Part shown: positions 35,313 to 44,955 of the stretch, in pieces
Numbering within the stretch: the first letter of the stretch is position 1
How the letters are laid out: each line of letters opens with the position of its first letter
From: Hellea sp965224755
GTDB lineage: Bacteria > Pseudomonadota > Alphaproteobacteria > Caulobacterales > Maricaulaceae
DNA length: 64,000 nt
Assembly (NCBI GenBank): GCA_965224755.1
Contig: OZ245061.1
Span: forward strand, 1,798,001 to 1,862,000
Direction of reading: 5' to 3'
The notes under the pieces: generated by a model
What the model saw: only the letters and a program-made list of their open reading frames with translations
The model's database searches: none
Told to the model about the DNA's origin: nothing
Position numbers and translations under genes: made by a program

Positions 35313-35717
35313 CCTATTCAAGCTCAGCATCGTATCTTCATCGCGCAGCAGATAGAGCAAGAGCATAGCGCCTATAGTCGGCAGCGAAGCTAGAAAGATC
35401 AGCGTGAATTTCTCTGTCCCGGGAATGAGGTATGGCAGTGTGAAAACCGTACCCAAAATGTGCAAGATAAGCACAAGGCCGTAGCTTATCTTCTTCTTAA
35501 ACCCGAAAAAGAAAGCCGCAATCAGCACAAGCCACAAACCGCCAATGACAGGCAGCGGAATAGCGCTCAAGCTAAGAGGGCCGATTGTATAGAATTTCTT
35601 GGCCACAGTAGCGGCATGCTCAGCCGCCATAAACCGGTCCAAAGCCCACATCAGCAGGAAATAGGTAATGAAAAGGCGCGTGAGAAAGAGCGGTAGTTTG
35701 AGATTTTGTGTGGTCAT
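35310..35717 (-). CDS. Small four-helix membrane protein (DoxX-like)
   Basis: A 135-residue integral membrane protein with four predicted helices. The layout (LPLFLTRLFITYFLLMWALD, GLWLVLIAAFFFGF, GLVLILHILGTVF, LASLPTIGAMLLLYLL) recalls DoxX/DUF4149-like proteins, but no diagnostic motif was seen. The ATG at 35717 has AAGGGGAA upstream and is preferred over 35756. Confidence 0.65.
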   Translation of the reverse strand: MTTQNLKLPLFLTRLFITYFLLMWALDRFMAAEHAATVAKKFYTIGPLSLSAIPLPVIGGLWLVLIAAFFFGFKKKISYGLVLILHILGTVFTLPYLIPGTEKFTLIFLASLPTIGAMLLLYLLRDEDTMLSLNR

Positions 35718-35796
35718 AGCATTCCCCTTGGTTTTGAGGAAGCATAGCGGTTTCAAAGCATTAGGCGCATAACTTTATTGTGAGACCTAAGTAGCT

Positions 35797-35876
35797 CTGT
35801 TCCCCGCCTTGAGCGGGGACCTCCTGCTATTGTACACATAAATTGAGGGAGGTCCCCGCTTAAAGCGGGGAACAAG
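35797..35876. repeat. Dispersed double-hairpin repeat, copy 3
   Basis: CTGTTCCCCGCCTTGAGCGG opens, CGGGGACCTCCTG and GAGGGAGGTCCCCG flank a central AT-rich spacer, and AAAGCGGGGAACAAG closes. The same plan as copies 1 and 2, here between the DoxX-like gene and gltX, and the most symmetrical of the three. Confidence 0.85.
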
Positions 35877-35909
35877 GTATTGGAAGCGCCGGGATGACAG
35901 GGTCGTGCG

Positions 35910-37250
35910 TTATGCGCTCTCGCCGCGCAGTCTGGCCTTTGCCTTTTCTGCGCCAAGCAAAATCAAGAGTTTACCCATTTCCGGCCCGCGATCCCGTCCT
36001 GTGAGCGCGCGGCGTAGCGGCATAAACAAACTCTTGCCTTTACGGCCCTGTTCGGTTTTCAGCTTGGATGTCCATTCACCCCATGTTTCATCCGTCACAA
36101 TATCAGGTAAACCATCCGCTGCAGCCTTGCAAAAACCTATATCTTCGTCTTCAATCTGGCCCGGCATTGGCGCGTAGAGCACCGTTGACCATCCTGCCGT
36201 ATCCGAAACTTTAGTGATGTTTGCCCGGATAAGATTCCAAAACGCCTCGCCGCCGCCAACATTAAGACTCTCAAGATGGTCTTTGACGGTCTCGTAAGGC
36301 GTTTCGTGCAAGAGGCGGCCATTGATGAGCAATAACTCATCCTCATCGAACCGCGCAGGCGCGCGCCCGATTTTATCAAAGGAAAATTCTTCGACCAGCA
36401 CTTCCATAGAGGGCCGCGCTTCAATCGGGTCCGAGGTGCCTATTTTGCCAAGCAAGGAACAAATCGCCAGCGGTTCCAGCCCCTGTTCCTTAAGCTCTTT
36501 CATCGACAGCGAACCGATACGTTTGGACAGGGCTTTCCCGTCTTTGCCGACCAGCAATGGCGTATGCGCAAACTCCGGCAGATGATCTGACAAAGCTTTG
36601 AATATCTCGATCTGTGCGCCGGAATTGGTGACATGATCCTCGCCCCGAATAACATGGGTAATCTTGGCATCAATATCATCCACTACGCTGGGCAGCGTAT
36701 AGAGGAATGAACCGTCACCGCGTATCAGAACCGGATCGGAAAGCGAACTTGTATCGACGCTCTGCTCGCCGCGCACAGCATCTGTCCAAGACGCTGTTTC
36801 GCCCGAGAGCTTAAAGCGCCAATGCGGCTGGCGGCCTTCGGACTCGAAAGCCTGCTTTTGCGCCTCTGTCAGCTCAAGCCCCGCGCGGTTATAGACCGGC
36901 GGTTTGTTTTGAACGCGTAGCAATTTACGTTGCCGGTCAAGCTCGTCCGCCGTCTCGTAACAGGCATATAGCAGGCCGCCTTCGCGCAGTTTATTCGCCG
37001 CCGCTTCGTAAGCCGGGAATTTATGCGACTGATTGAAAGTCTCGTCCCAATTCAGGCCGAGCCATGCCAAATCTTCTTTGATGCCGTCTTCATATTCATT
37101 GGTGGACCGCTCCAAATCCGTATCATCAATGCGCAGGATGAATTTACCGCCGCGTTCGCGCACATAGAACCAATTAAGCAGCGCCGTGCGCACATTACCA
37201 ACATGAAGCCGGCCAGTAGGCGACGGGGCAAAACGGGCGATGACAGTCAT
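35910..37250 (-). CDS. gltX: Glutamyl-tRNA synthetase
   Basis: A 446-residue class I synthetase. The HIGH region is SPTGRLHVGNVRTALLNW, and the KMSKS equivalent is KDGKALSKRIG. GEDHVTNSGAQIEIF lies between them. Length is short-form, as in alphaproteobacterial GltX2-type enzymes, which may charge tRNA-Gln as well. It starts directly after the nadE stop codon, so they are co-transcribed. Confidence 0.94.
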   Translation of the reverse strand: MTVIARFAPSPTGRLHVGNVRTALLNWFYVRERGGKFILRIDDTDLERSTNEYEDGIKEDLAWLGLNWDETFNQSHKFPAYEAAANKLREGGLLYACYETADELDRQRKLLRVQNKPPVYNRAGLELTEAQKQAFESEGRQPHWRFKLSGETASWTDAVRGEQSVDTSSLSDPVLIRGDGSFLYTLPSVVDDIDAKITHVIRGEDHVTNSGAQIEIFKALSDHLPEFAHTPLLVGKDGKALSKRIGSLSMKELKEQGLEPLAICSLLGKIGTSDPIEARPSMEVLVEEFSFDKIGRAPARFDEDELLLINGRLLHETPYETVKDHLESLNVGGGEAFWNLIRANITKVSDTAGWSTVLYAPMPGQIEDEDIGFCKAAADGLPDIVTDETWGEWTSKLKTEQGRKGKSLFMPLRRALTGRDRGPEMGKLLILLGAEKAKARLRGESA

Positions 37251-38921
37251 TTAAGTCTCTTCTTCCGGAACAACATCCCGGTATTTATTCGTGATCGGGT
37301 AGCGTCTGTCCCGGCCGAAATTCTTGGTGCCGATTTTGACGCCGGGGGGCGCTTGGCGGCGTTTATATTCTGCGATATAGAGCAAATGCTGTATTCGCTT
37401 CACATTAGCGGCGCTATGCCCTCTCGCAAGGATATCTTCAACCGCTAATTCCTGCTCAATCAGGCCAAAGAGGATATCATCCAGCACATCATATTCGGGC
37501 AAGCTGTCACTGTCTTTTTGGTCTTCGCGCAGTTCCGCTGAGGGCGGCTTGGTGATGATATTATCGGGAATAGGATAATCGCCGCCGAGCAGATCATCAG
37601 GGTTATGTTTATTGCGCCAAAAAGCGAGCTTGAAGACTTCAGTCTTATAGACATCTTTGAGCGGATTATAGCCGCCGCACATATCGCCGTAAAGCGTGGC
37701 ATAGCCGACCGCCATTTCGGATTTATTCCCCGTCGTGACTAGCATTGGCCCGAATTTATTGGATAAAGCCATGAGGGTCAGCGCCCTCGCCCGCGACTGG
37801 ATATTTTCCTCCGCAGTGCTCGGCTTAGTATCTTTGAAGAACGGGCCGAGCATATCTGCAAAGGCGTCCACCGCTGATTTTATCGGGATGGTGTCATAGC
37901 GGCAGCCAAGGCGCCCGGCACAATCTTCAGCGTCCGTCAGGCTAATCCCCGCCGTATATTTGGTCGGCATCATCACGCACCAGACCCGCTGCGGGCCGAG
38001 CGCGTCTACGGCGATGGCCGCCACCATGGCGCTATCAATCCCGCCGGACATGCCGAGAATAATTTGCTGAAAGCCGTTCTTATTAACGTAATCACCCAGC
38101 CCCAAACACATGGCGCGCCAATCGGCCTCAAAACCTGTCAGCTGTTTTTCGATTTTAGCTTGGGCGCAATGCCAACCCTCTTCCCGTTTCTCCCATGTCG
38201 CAATATCGTAATCTTCGACGAAGCTTTTCAGCGCCTGCACAATCGTGCCGTCCGCCGCCATGGAAAAGCTTGACCCGTCAAAGACAAGTTCGTCCTGCCC
38301 GCCGATTTGGTTGACATAGATCAGCGGCAGGCCTTCATTATGGACTTTTTCGCCGAGGGCTTCGACGCGTTCAGATAATGCCGTGCGCCGCCAAGGGGAC
38401 CCATTGGGGGAGATCAGAATTTCGGCGCCTTTATCGGCCAAGTGCGAAGCTACGCCCGGCTGCCACAGATCTTCGCAAATCGGAATGCCTATTTTAATGC
38501 CCATAAATTCAACCGGCTCAGGCAACGGGCCGCGCGCGAAAAGCCGCGCTTCATCAAAAACGCCGTAATTGGGCAAATGATGTTTGAAACGCGCATCTGT
38601 GATCTTGCCGCCGCGCATAAACAAAGCCGCATTATACAGCTTGCCGTCTTCCAGCCACGGCAGGTTAAAAATAACCGCCGGCCCGTCTTTGGTCAGCTTG
38701 GCAAAGTCTTCGGCCAGCACCCTGCAATCTGCCACAGCCGCAGGCTTAAGCACCAAATCCTCCGCCGGATAGCCAATGATAAATTGCTCGGGCAGAACAA
38801 GAATATCCGCCCCGTCTTGCTTAGCCCGCTTAAAGGCCGCCTCGGCTTTGGCCATATTACCGTGCAAATCCCCAACATGAGGGTTGAGCTGCGCCGAGGC
38901 GATTTTAAGACAGGTTGTCAT
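37251..38921 (-). CDS. nadE: Glutamine-dependent NAD+ synthetase
   Basis: The 556-residue two-domain enzyme makes NAD+ from deamido-NAD with Gln as ammonia source. The N-terminal nitrilase-type glutaminase has the triad Glu45, Lys113 and Cys149 (PICEDLW); the C-terminal synthetase has the PP-loop GMSGGIDSAMVAAIA and the NKSEMAVGYATLYGD segment. gltX begins at the next base. Confidence 0.96.
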   Translation of the reverse strand: MTTCLKIASAQLNPHVGDLHGNMAKAEAAFKRAKQDGADILVLPEQFIIGYPAEDLVLKPAAVADCRVLAEDFAKLTKDGPAVIFNLPWLEDGKLYNAALFMRGGKITDARFKHHLPNYGVFDEARLFARGPLPEPVEFMGIKIGIPICEDLWQPGVASHLADKGAEILISPNGSPWRRTALSERVEALGEKVHNEGLPLIYVNQIGGQDELVFDGSSFSMAADGTIVQALKSFVEDYDIATWEKREEGWHCAQAKIEKQLTGFEADWRAMCLGLGDYVNKNGFQQIILGMSGGIDSAMVAAIAVDALGPQRVWCVMMPTKYTAGISLTDAEDCAGRLGCRYDTIPIKSAVDAFADMLGPFFKDTKPSTAEENIQSRARALTLMALSNKFGPMLVTTGNKSEMAVGYATLYGDMCGGYNPLKDVYKTEVFKLAFWRNKHNPDDLLGGDYPIPDNIITKPPSAELREDQKDSDSLPEYDVLDDILFGLIEQELAVEDILARGHSAANVKRIQHLLYIAEYKRRQAPPGVKIGTKNFGRDRRYPITNKYRDVVPEEET

Positions 38922-39089
38922 AGGGGCTGTGTAACGCCGAGGGCAACAGGCGGCAAGCGCTTAAGCGACTGCCCTGATAGTTCAGTATTTTGCGGCTTCA
39001 AACAAAGTAGATATCGCCCTTAAAAGACATTCTTCATTAACCAAGTTTCATTAGAATTTCGACGTGAAAAGGACAGTTTAAAATTAGTT

Positions 39090-40403
39090 ATGAAGCTCCA
39101 ATCTTCTTACGAGAATATTACGCTATTATTAGTAATCTGCATGATTTCCGGCGGGTTGAGCAGTCTCTATCTGAAGTTATTTAACATGCTGCCCCCTGCG
39201 CCTGTTATGGTTTTCCACTTACCCATATTACTTCTGCCAATACCTATAATATTAGCCAGATTCAGATCCGCCATATTCGGTATGTTTGCTTTACTCCCAT
39301 TTATTTTACTGATGGCCTTAGCTGCAATGTCCTACAGATGGTCTCTTGACCCGATGCTGACCCTTCGAGAAGCTGCGGTTAGCCTGCTAATAGGTATCTA
39401 TTTTGCCTGTATTGCGTGGAGCTATTCTTGGCGTAAGATAATAGATATTACCTGGCTAGCCATGTTTTTAATGGTTCTTGTTTCGTTATTTTTATTTATA
39501 GCCATGCCGTCTTTGGGGAAGATGTCTGAGCTATTTCCCGGCGCGCTCATGGGGCTTTGGCTGGAAAAGAACTCCGCGGGCCAAATTGGCGCCTTTGGGG
39601 CCATACTCGCACTGGCAAGGTTTGCGACCCGCCCCGGCAAAGCCCTTAGCAGCGGCATCTCCTTCATCACCTTCACCGCTTTTCTTCTGTTAACAACCTC
39701 TAAAACAGCTCTCATCGCCTATATGGTCGGGTGCGGGTTATTTGGCTGGGTCTTTTTGATGAGGCGGCATGTCGTCATTACTATTTTCATTAGCTGGATT
39801 ACGGTCTTTGCCAGTATATTTCTCGTGAGGATCGCCGCTTCCAATCAAGAGGCTATTTTAAAACTTGCAGGCCGGAACGCAACATTCACAGGCCGCGCCG
39901 ATATTTGGAAAGCCCTTCAAATCAGTACAAATGACAAACCCCTGCTAGGGCATGGTTATTCTGCCTATTGGAATGAAAAATATACGGAAAGCACGCTGTC
40001 TTGGGTCGCAGAAGAGTTACAGTTTTTTCCCAGCCATGCCCATAATTCCTGGCTAGAAATGTCCTTAGGATTGGGCGTCATTGGCAAATCTCTATTGACG
40101 TTAATAGTCGTGATGGCTGTCACTTTCACGATTACAAAACTAAAATCTTCCAACGGATCCTATTTCGCATTGCCATTTCTGGCCATGGCCTGCGTGATTG
40201 GTAGTTTTGAGTCGATCCTCGCCTATCCGAATAATTTTGGTGGAGCGATTTTAATACTGGTCGCCGCAAAAGCCCTGTGCAAACCCATGCCAGCTGACCG
40301 TGAACGTGGGCTACACTTTATTTGGGCGCAATTTCTTCCCCTGCAGGCCCGCCGGCATTGGGCATCGAGACCACAATATCCGCCTGTTGGTTTAAAGCCG
40401 TAG
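39090..40403 (+). CDS. O-antigen ligase/polymerase-like membrane protein
   Basis: A 437-residue protein with about ten to twelve hydrophobic segments and the family loop AHNSWLEMSLGLGVIGK near residues 322-338. TFTGRADIWKALQ and LLGHGYSAYW precede it, as in ExoQ/Wzy-like polymerases. It should join or polymerise lipid-linked sugar units on the periplasmic face. The DNA is more AT-rich than its neighbours. A GH5 glycosidase gene follows after 23 bases, suggesting an exopolysaccharide module. Confidence 0.8.
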   Translation: MKLQSSYENITLLLVICMISGGLSSLYLKLFNMLPPAPVMVFHLPILLLPIPIILARFRSAIFGMFALLPFILLMALAAMSYRWSLDPMLTLREAAVSLLIGIYFACIAWSYSWRKIIDITWLAMFLMVLVSLFLFIAMPSLGKMSELFPGALMGLWLEKNSAGQIGAFGAILALARFATRPGKALSSGISFITFTAFLLLTTSKTALIAYMVGCGLFGWVFLMRRHVVITIFISWITVFASIFLVRIAASNQEAILKLAGRNATFTGRADIWKALQISTNDKPLLGHGYSAYWNEKYTESTLSWVAEELQFFPSHAHNSWLEMSLGLGVIGKSLLTLIVVMAVTFTITKLKSSNGSYFALPFLAMACVIGSFESILAYPNNFGGAILILVAAKALCKPMPADRERGLHFIWAQFLPLQARRHWASRPQYPPVGLKP

Positions 40404-40426
40404 ATCCTGCATTCGAAAGACAAACC

Positions 40427-41509
40427 ATGACCCCACGCAATGTATTTACAGTGTTATTTATTATCCTATTGGCGAGTATTTTTTATCTTCAGTCAGGCAC
40501 AGCTCCGCGCGCAAATCCCGCGATCTCTAAAGCCTCCACGGTTCGCAAATGCCTGAATTTGGGCGCCGACTTAGAGGCTCCTCGCGGCGAAGAATGGGGA
40601 TATGATATTCAGCAATCAGACTTTCCCATAATTGCCGCTCAAGGCTTCGATACTGTCCGGGTGCCCGTCCGCTGGTCTGACCACACCGGCCCTGCCCCCG
40701 GGTATAAAATTGACCCCGCTATGCTCCGCCATGTCGATAAAATTATAAAAGGCGCACTTGGCCATAACCTTACCGTCATTTTGAACGTGCATCATTTTAC
40801 AGATTTCAATACCGACCCGGACGGACAAAGACCACATTTACGGGCCATCTGGACGCAATTGTCACGGCATTATCAAAACTATCCCCCAGAGCTTATTTTT
40901 GAACTACTGAACGAGCCTCATTTTGACGATGTTAATGGAAAAGATGAGGATTATAGTTCGGGTAAAGGCATTGCCCGGAGCAATGCTCTGAACACGGAAT
41001 TACTAAGCCTTGTCCGCCGTAAAAACCCAAATCGGCTGATCATTGTGGGCAGTTCGCAATGGGGGTCTTTATGGCCGCTTATCAATGGCGCCCGCGGCGT
41101 TAAATTTGAGTTGCCGGATGACCCGAACATCATCGTTACGTTCCACCACTATGAACCTTTGGCATTTACCCATCAGGATATGGTCTATAATGATACTCAT
41201 CCCGTTTACGGCCCCTGGGGAAGCCGTAAGGACATAAAGGCCATTCACGATGACTTTGCAAAAGTCGCCAAATATCGCGGGCCTGCGGGACAACGCCCCG
41301 TAATATTTTTGGGCGAGTTTGGAACCTCTTTAAACGGCACTCCTCCATCTGACCGCGCGAAATATGCCGGCGCTATGCGCCGGGCCGCTGAGGCCAATAA
41401 TTTTGGCTGGTGCTATTGGGACTATGCCTCGCCGGAATTTGGCATTTACGATGTAGCAACCGGAAAATGGGATTTAAATATCCTAAAGGCCCTATTCACT
41501 GAGAGGTGA
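40427..41509 (+). CDS. GH5-family glycoside hydrolase (cellulase-like)
   Basis: A 360-residue enzyme with an N-terminal signal anchor (about 5-24). The TIM-barrel marks are present: GFDTVRVPVRW (73-83), NVHHFTD, the acid/base Glu163 in FELLNEPHF and nucleophile Glu297 in IFLGEFGTS. It should cleave beta-1,4-type linkages. The ATG at 40427 was chosen because it starts the leader. Gene order with the Wzy-like gene suggests trimming of a self-made polysaccharide; a catabolic role is possible. Confidence 0.88.
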   Translation: MTPRNVFTVLFIILLASIFYLQSGTAPRANPAISKASTVRKCLNLGADLEAPRGEEWGYDIQQSDFPIIAAQGFDTVRVPVRWSDHTGPAPGYKIDPAMLRHVDKIIKGALGHNLTVILNVHHFTDFNTDPDGQRPHLRAIWTQLSRHYQNYPPELIFELLNEPHFDDVNGKDEDYSSGKGIARSNALNTELLSLVRRKNPNRLIIVGSSQWGSLWPLINGARGVKFELPDDPNIIVTFHHYEPLAFTHQDMVYNDTHPVYGPWGSRKDIKAIHDDFAKVAKYRGPAGQRPVIFLGEFGTSLNGTPPSDRAKYAGAMRRAAEANNFGWCYWDYASPEFGIYDVATGKWDLNILKALFTER

Positions 41510-41519
41510 CATGCAAGCG

Positions 41520-41640
41520 GCAAGTAGAAGGTTGGAACCAGCCGTATGTCGGCTGGAGCGAAGCGATAGCCGATGGTTCCGTGTTCGCCGCGAGTGTCGG
41601 ATTTCGCTACGCTCTATCCGACCTACATTGGCTATAGCTG
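41520..41640. repeat. Intergenic palindromes after the GH5 gene
   Basis: Two local palindromes: GGAACCAGCC...GGCTGG...GATGGTTCC (about 41534-41580) and GTCGGAT (41596-41602) facing ATCCGAC about 13 bases later. The second resembles the common GTCGGAT-TACGCT-ATCCGAC proteobacterial repeat. It lies between convergent genes. Confidence 0.6.
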
Positions 41641-41642
41641 TT

Positions 41643-42860
41643 CTAATCATCCCCGTAATACGCCGCCAAGCTTCGGAACATGTCGATATTGACGTTCATG
41701 GAATGGCCGTAGCCTTCCATTTCTTGGGTGAATTCTCGGTCGGCGGCATTTTTGGCTATGACGATACCGGCGGCTGGGTTGACATAGATATATTGCCCGT
41801 AAATTCCTACCGCGAAGAAATCCCCGACATTTGCCCCATCTTGAGGCATAGGAACCCACCATTGATAGCCGTAACCAACGCCGCGCTCTGACATTGACGG
41901 GGCGCTGTGTTGCGTTGAAGCTTTTACCCAATCGGCCGGAATAATCTGTTTTCCGCCCCATTCTCCGCCTTGCAGGAACATCTGCCCGAATTGGGCATAA
42001 TCGCGTGCGCGTAGATTCAGCCCGCCCAGCGCAAAGGCGACATTCTCCCCGTCGGTCATGTAATACGGCGCGCGGCCAAAACCGAGATTGGCGCTGTAAG
42101 TCTCGTTAAACATCTGGTGCAGGCTCTTGCCCGTGGCCTTGCGCAATACCATCGCCGCAACATGGGTATCAATCGAGACATATTGCCAAATCGTGCCCGG
42201 CTCATATTGGCGATCTGTCAAATCGGCCGCAAATTCATCCATGCTTAGCCCCAACCCTAATACGCGGCCCATTTTATTAATGTCGGATTTTGGATCCATA
42301 TAATCCTCGTCAAAACGCACGCCGCTGGCCATATTCAGGACATTGCGGATGCTTACGCCCTCATAGGTTGAGCCTTTGAAAGCCGGCACATATTTTTCAA
42401 CCGGGTTGTCCAGGCTCTCTATCGCGCCGCTCTCCAGCGCCTGCCCGTAAAGCCCCGACATGAAAGACTTTGCCATTGACCAACTGATCCGCAAATCATC
42501 ACGCTCGGTGCCGCGATAGTAATTTTCAGAGATCAGTTTACCGTCTTTAATGACAATGAACGCCGTGGTGTCGAGCGCTTCAAGGAGCGGGGCGAGGCGC
42601 TTCTCATTGCCGCCAATCATCACAGTTTCCGGCAAAGGCTGCGGGTCTTCGGGCCAAATAAACGGCGTGGGCGATGCGTCCAAATTCTGATGCAGGAAGG
42701 CCTCACCCATATGAGAAAAGTTATAAACGATTTTATCGGCGTCAAATAATGTGTTGACGGTTTGCAACCTTTTGATCTTACTCCAATTCAAAGCCAGAAA
42801 AGCGGCCCCGAATAAAATCAGCGCCAGCGCTATAATCCCAAAAATACGTTTTTTACTCAT
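41643..42860 (-). CDS. Serine hydrolase, class C beta-lactamase family
   Basis: A 405-residue membrane-anchored protein (TM 7-27). The catalytic SxxK is Ser128-Met-Ala-Lys131 in SWSMAKSF, with YVSIDTHVAA as the second region and a GIYGQYIYVNP end block. Such proteins act as esterases, peptidases or cell-wall enzymes rather than true resistance beta-lactamases. AAGGGGAA is about 9 bases upstream of the start. Confidence 0.85.
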   Translation of the reverse strand: MSKKRIFGIIALALILFGAAFLALNWSKIKRLQTVNTLFDADKIVYNFSHMGEAFLHQNLDASPTPFIWPEDPQPLPETVMIGGNEKRLAPLLEALDTTAFIVIKDGKLISENYYRGTERDDLRISWSMAKSFMSGLYGQALESGAIESLDNPVEKYVPAFKGSTYEGVSIRNVLNMASGVRFDEDYMDPKSDINKMGRVLGLGLSMDEFAADLTDRQYEPGTIWQYVSIDTHVAAMVLRKATGKSLHQMFNETYSANLGFGRAPYYMTDGENVAFALGGLNLRARDYAQFGQMFLQGGEWGGKQIIPADWVKASTQHSAPSMSERGVGYGYQWWVPMPQDGANVGDFFAVGIYGQYIYVNPAAGIVIAKNAADREFTQEMEGYGHSMNVNIDMFRSLAAYYGDD

Positions 42861-42871
42861 GATCTTCCCCT

Positions 42872-43777
42872 TTATTTTGGCCCGTCTATGATAAGCGCCA
42901 ATTTCAGCGCCTTATATCCATCTTCTGCGGTCACCGGCACAGCCTTATCATCCAAAACCGCTTCAATGAAAGCATTACTCGCTGCGCCGAGGCTGTCTTT
43001 TGCCAAAGGGTCATTGCCAAAATCTGCATTCAAATCAAACGGTGTATTGTGGATGAGCGTCTTGGCATTGAAATCAATGCTGACGACGCCGCTCGGATAG
43101 GTGATTTCCATAAAGCGAAAAAACTCATGATGAAGACGGCTCGCCATCAGCGTGACCTCCGTCTCTCCAAACTGAAGGTTGCCCGTTGATATATCTGCGT
43201 ATTCAGATTTCACACTCCGCACCTCACCCTCAATGCTATCAGGAAACCCGCCCATAAGCATCATAACCAAATCAAGATCATGAGTCATCAGGTCTAGCGT
43301 TACCGAAACATCCGTGCCGCGCTCGGCAAAGGGCCCCTTCCGGAAAGTTGTTATCGATGTCGGCGTCTCGTCTATCCTGTCCAGCCCGATAGCCACCGCC
43401 ACAAAGCGTTCCTGATGCCCGATTTGGACGACAAGGTTTTTCTCTTTTGCTAACGAGACAATCTGCCCAGCTTCGCCAAGCGTCGGCGCAATCGGTTTCT
43501 CGATGAGGCAATGTTTTCCCGCCTTCAGGGCCTTGATAGCCATGTCTCCGTGATATTTAGCCGGACAGGCCACCACGACCGCTTCGACATCCGCGAGCAT
43601 ATTAGCATAATTGTGATAGACCTTAACCCCGTGTTTGGCCGCGCCCGCCTCGGCGCGTTCCCTATCCGGATCAAATATTCCGGCAAAATCAGTTCTCGGA
43701 TGTTCAGCGCATTTATTGGCATGGTATCCCCCGAATACCCCCGCGCCCACGACGCCTATTTTCAATTTTTGACTCAT
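42872..43777 (-). CDS. Gfo/Idh/MocA-family oxidoreductase
   Basis: A 301-residue NAD(P)-binding enzyme. The Rossmann motif is GVVGAGVFGGYHA at residues 8-20, and the family EKP signature is LIEKPIAPTL. The substrate is probably a sugar or cyclitol derivative but cannot be named. The serine hydrolase follows 11 bases downstream on the same strand. Confidence 0.88.
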   Translation of the reverse strand: MSQKLKIGVVGAGVFGGYHANKCAEHPRTDFAGIFDPDRERAEAGAAKHGVKVYHNYANMLADVEAVVVACPAKYHGDMAIKALKAGKHCLIEKPIAPTLGEAGQIVSLAKEKNLVVQIGHQERFVAVAIGLDRIDETPTSITTFRKGPFAERGTDVSVTLDLMTHDLDLVMMLMGGFPDSIEGEVRSVKSEYADISTGNLQFGETEVTLMASRLHHEFFRFMEITYPSGVVSIDFNAKTLIHNTPFDLNADFGNDPLAKDSLGAASNAFIEAVLDDKAVPVTAEDGYKALKLALIIDGPK

Positions 43778-43834
43778 ATCGCTATTAACCGCAGCCTACC
43801 CCTGCTAATCAAGCTTAAAACAGGAGATACCCCC

Positions 43835-44848
43835 ATGAAAGCGACCGAAGTCCACCTCACCGAATATCCGCAAGGCCTGCCGACTAAGAATTCGTTTAAA
43901 GTCGTTGAAACCGATGTCCCCGCCCCCAAAGACGGCGAAATTACAGTCGTCAACAGCTATATGTCAGTCGATCCCTATATGCGCGGGCGCATGCGCGACG
44001 TGAAATCCTATGTCCCGCCCTTTCAGCTCGGCGAAGTCATGACCGGCGGCGCTGTCGGCGAAGTCACGGCCAGCGCCCATCCTGATTACAAAGTCGGCGA
44101 CCATGTCACCTCCATGCGCGGATGGCGGACTGCCTTTACCGCCCCCGTTGCCGAGATGATCCCGGAAGGCCTGCGCAAGATTGATATATCCATGATTCCC
44201 ATCCAAGCTTATCTCGGCGTTGCAGGCATGCCGGGGCTAACCGCTTATGCCGGGCTCTATGATGTCGCTAAATTCAAGGCTGGCGACACGGTGCTCGTCT
44301 CGGGCGCGGCGGGGGCTGTCGGCTCTGTTGTTTGCCAACTCGCCAAGGCCGAAGGGGCCTATGTTGTGGGAATCGCAGGCAGTGATTCGAAGGCAGAATG
44401 GCTGAAATCGCGGGGCGTGGACGCTGTTGTGAACTATAAAACCACAAAAAACCTGACAAAATCACTGATAAAAGCCGCGCCCAAAGGCATTGATGTTTAC
44501 TTCGAGAATGTGGGCGGCGCCGTACTTGAAGCCGCCATCAACGCCATGAACCCCTTCGGGCGCATAGCCGTCTGCGGCATGATTTCCAATTACAATGATA
44601 CGACCCCGCAGCCGGGCCCGAACAACCTCATGCAAATCATCGGTAAATCATTGAAAATACAGGGATTTATTGTCTCTCAACACGCCCATCTTGTGCCCGA
44701 TTACATTGCCAAGCTTGGCCCGTTAATGGCGCAGGGAAAGCTTATCCCTCAGGAAACAATTCTGGACGGAATCGAAAATGCACCCGAAGCTTTCTTAAGA
44801 CTTTTCTCCGGCGATAAGAAGGGCAAGATGTTGGTGAAACTGGCGTAA
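43835..44848 (+). CDS. NADP-dependent oxidoreductase, MDR (prostaglandin-reductase-like) family
   Basis: A 337-residue zinc-less MDR enzyme. YMSVDPYMRGRMRD is near the start, and the nucleotide motif is VSGAAGAVGSVVCQLAKAEG. ENVGGAVLEAAINAMNPFGR is the conserved block after it. It should reduce enones or quinones with NADPH. AGGAGA seven bases before the ATG at 43835 fixes the start; the frame upstream overlaps the divergent Gfo/Idh/MocA gene. Confidence 0.9.
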   Translation: MKATEVHLTEYPQGLPTKNSFKVVETDVPAPKDGEITVVNSYMSVDPYMRGRMRDVKSYVPPFQLGEVMTGGAVGEVTASAHPDYKVGDHVTSMRGWRTAFTAPVAEMIPEGLRKIDISMIPIQAYLGVAGMPGLTAYAGLYDVAKFKAGDTVLVSGAAGAVGSVVCQLAKAEGAYVVGIAGSDSKAEWLKSRGVDAVVNYKTTKNLTKSLIKAAPKGIDVYFENVGGAVLEAAINAMNPFGRIAVCGMISNYNDTTPQPGPNNLMQIIGKSLKIQGFIVSQHAHLVPDYIAKLGPLMAQGKLIPQETILDGIENAPEAFLRLFSGDKKGKMLVKLA

Positions 44849-44955
44849 ACCCCCATAAAACCGTGTATTTTAACCTTGCGTTAACTTAAATAATTAGGAT
44901 GGTTGTTAACGATTCTGTCGCTGTTGACGAGTCGACATCTATTAGGGAGACCAAG

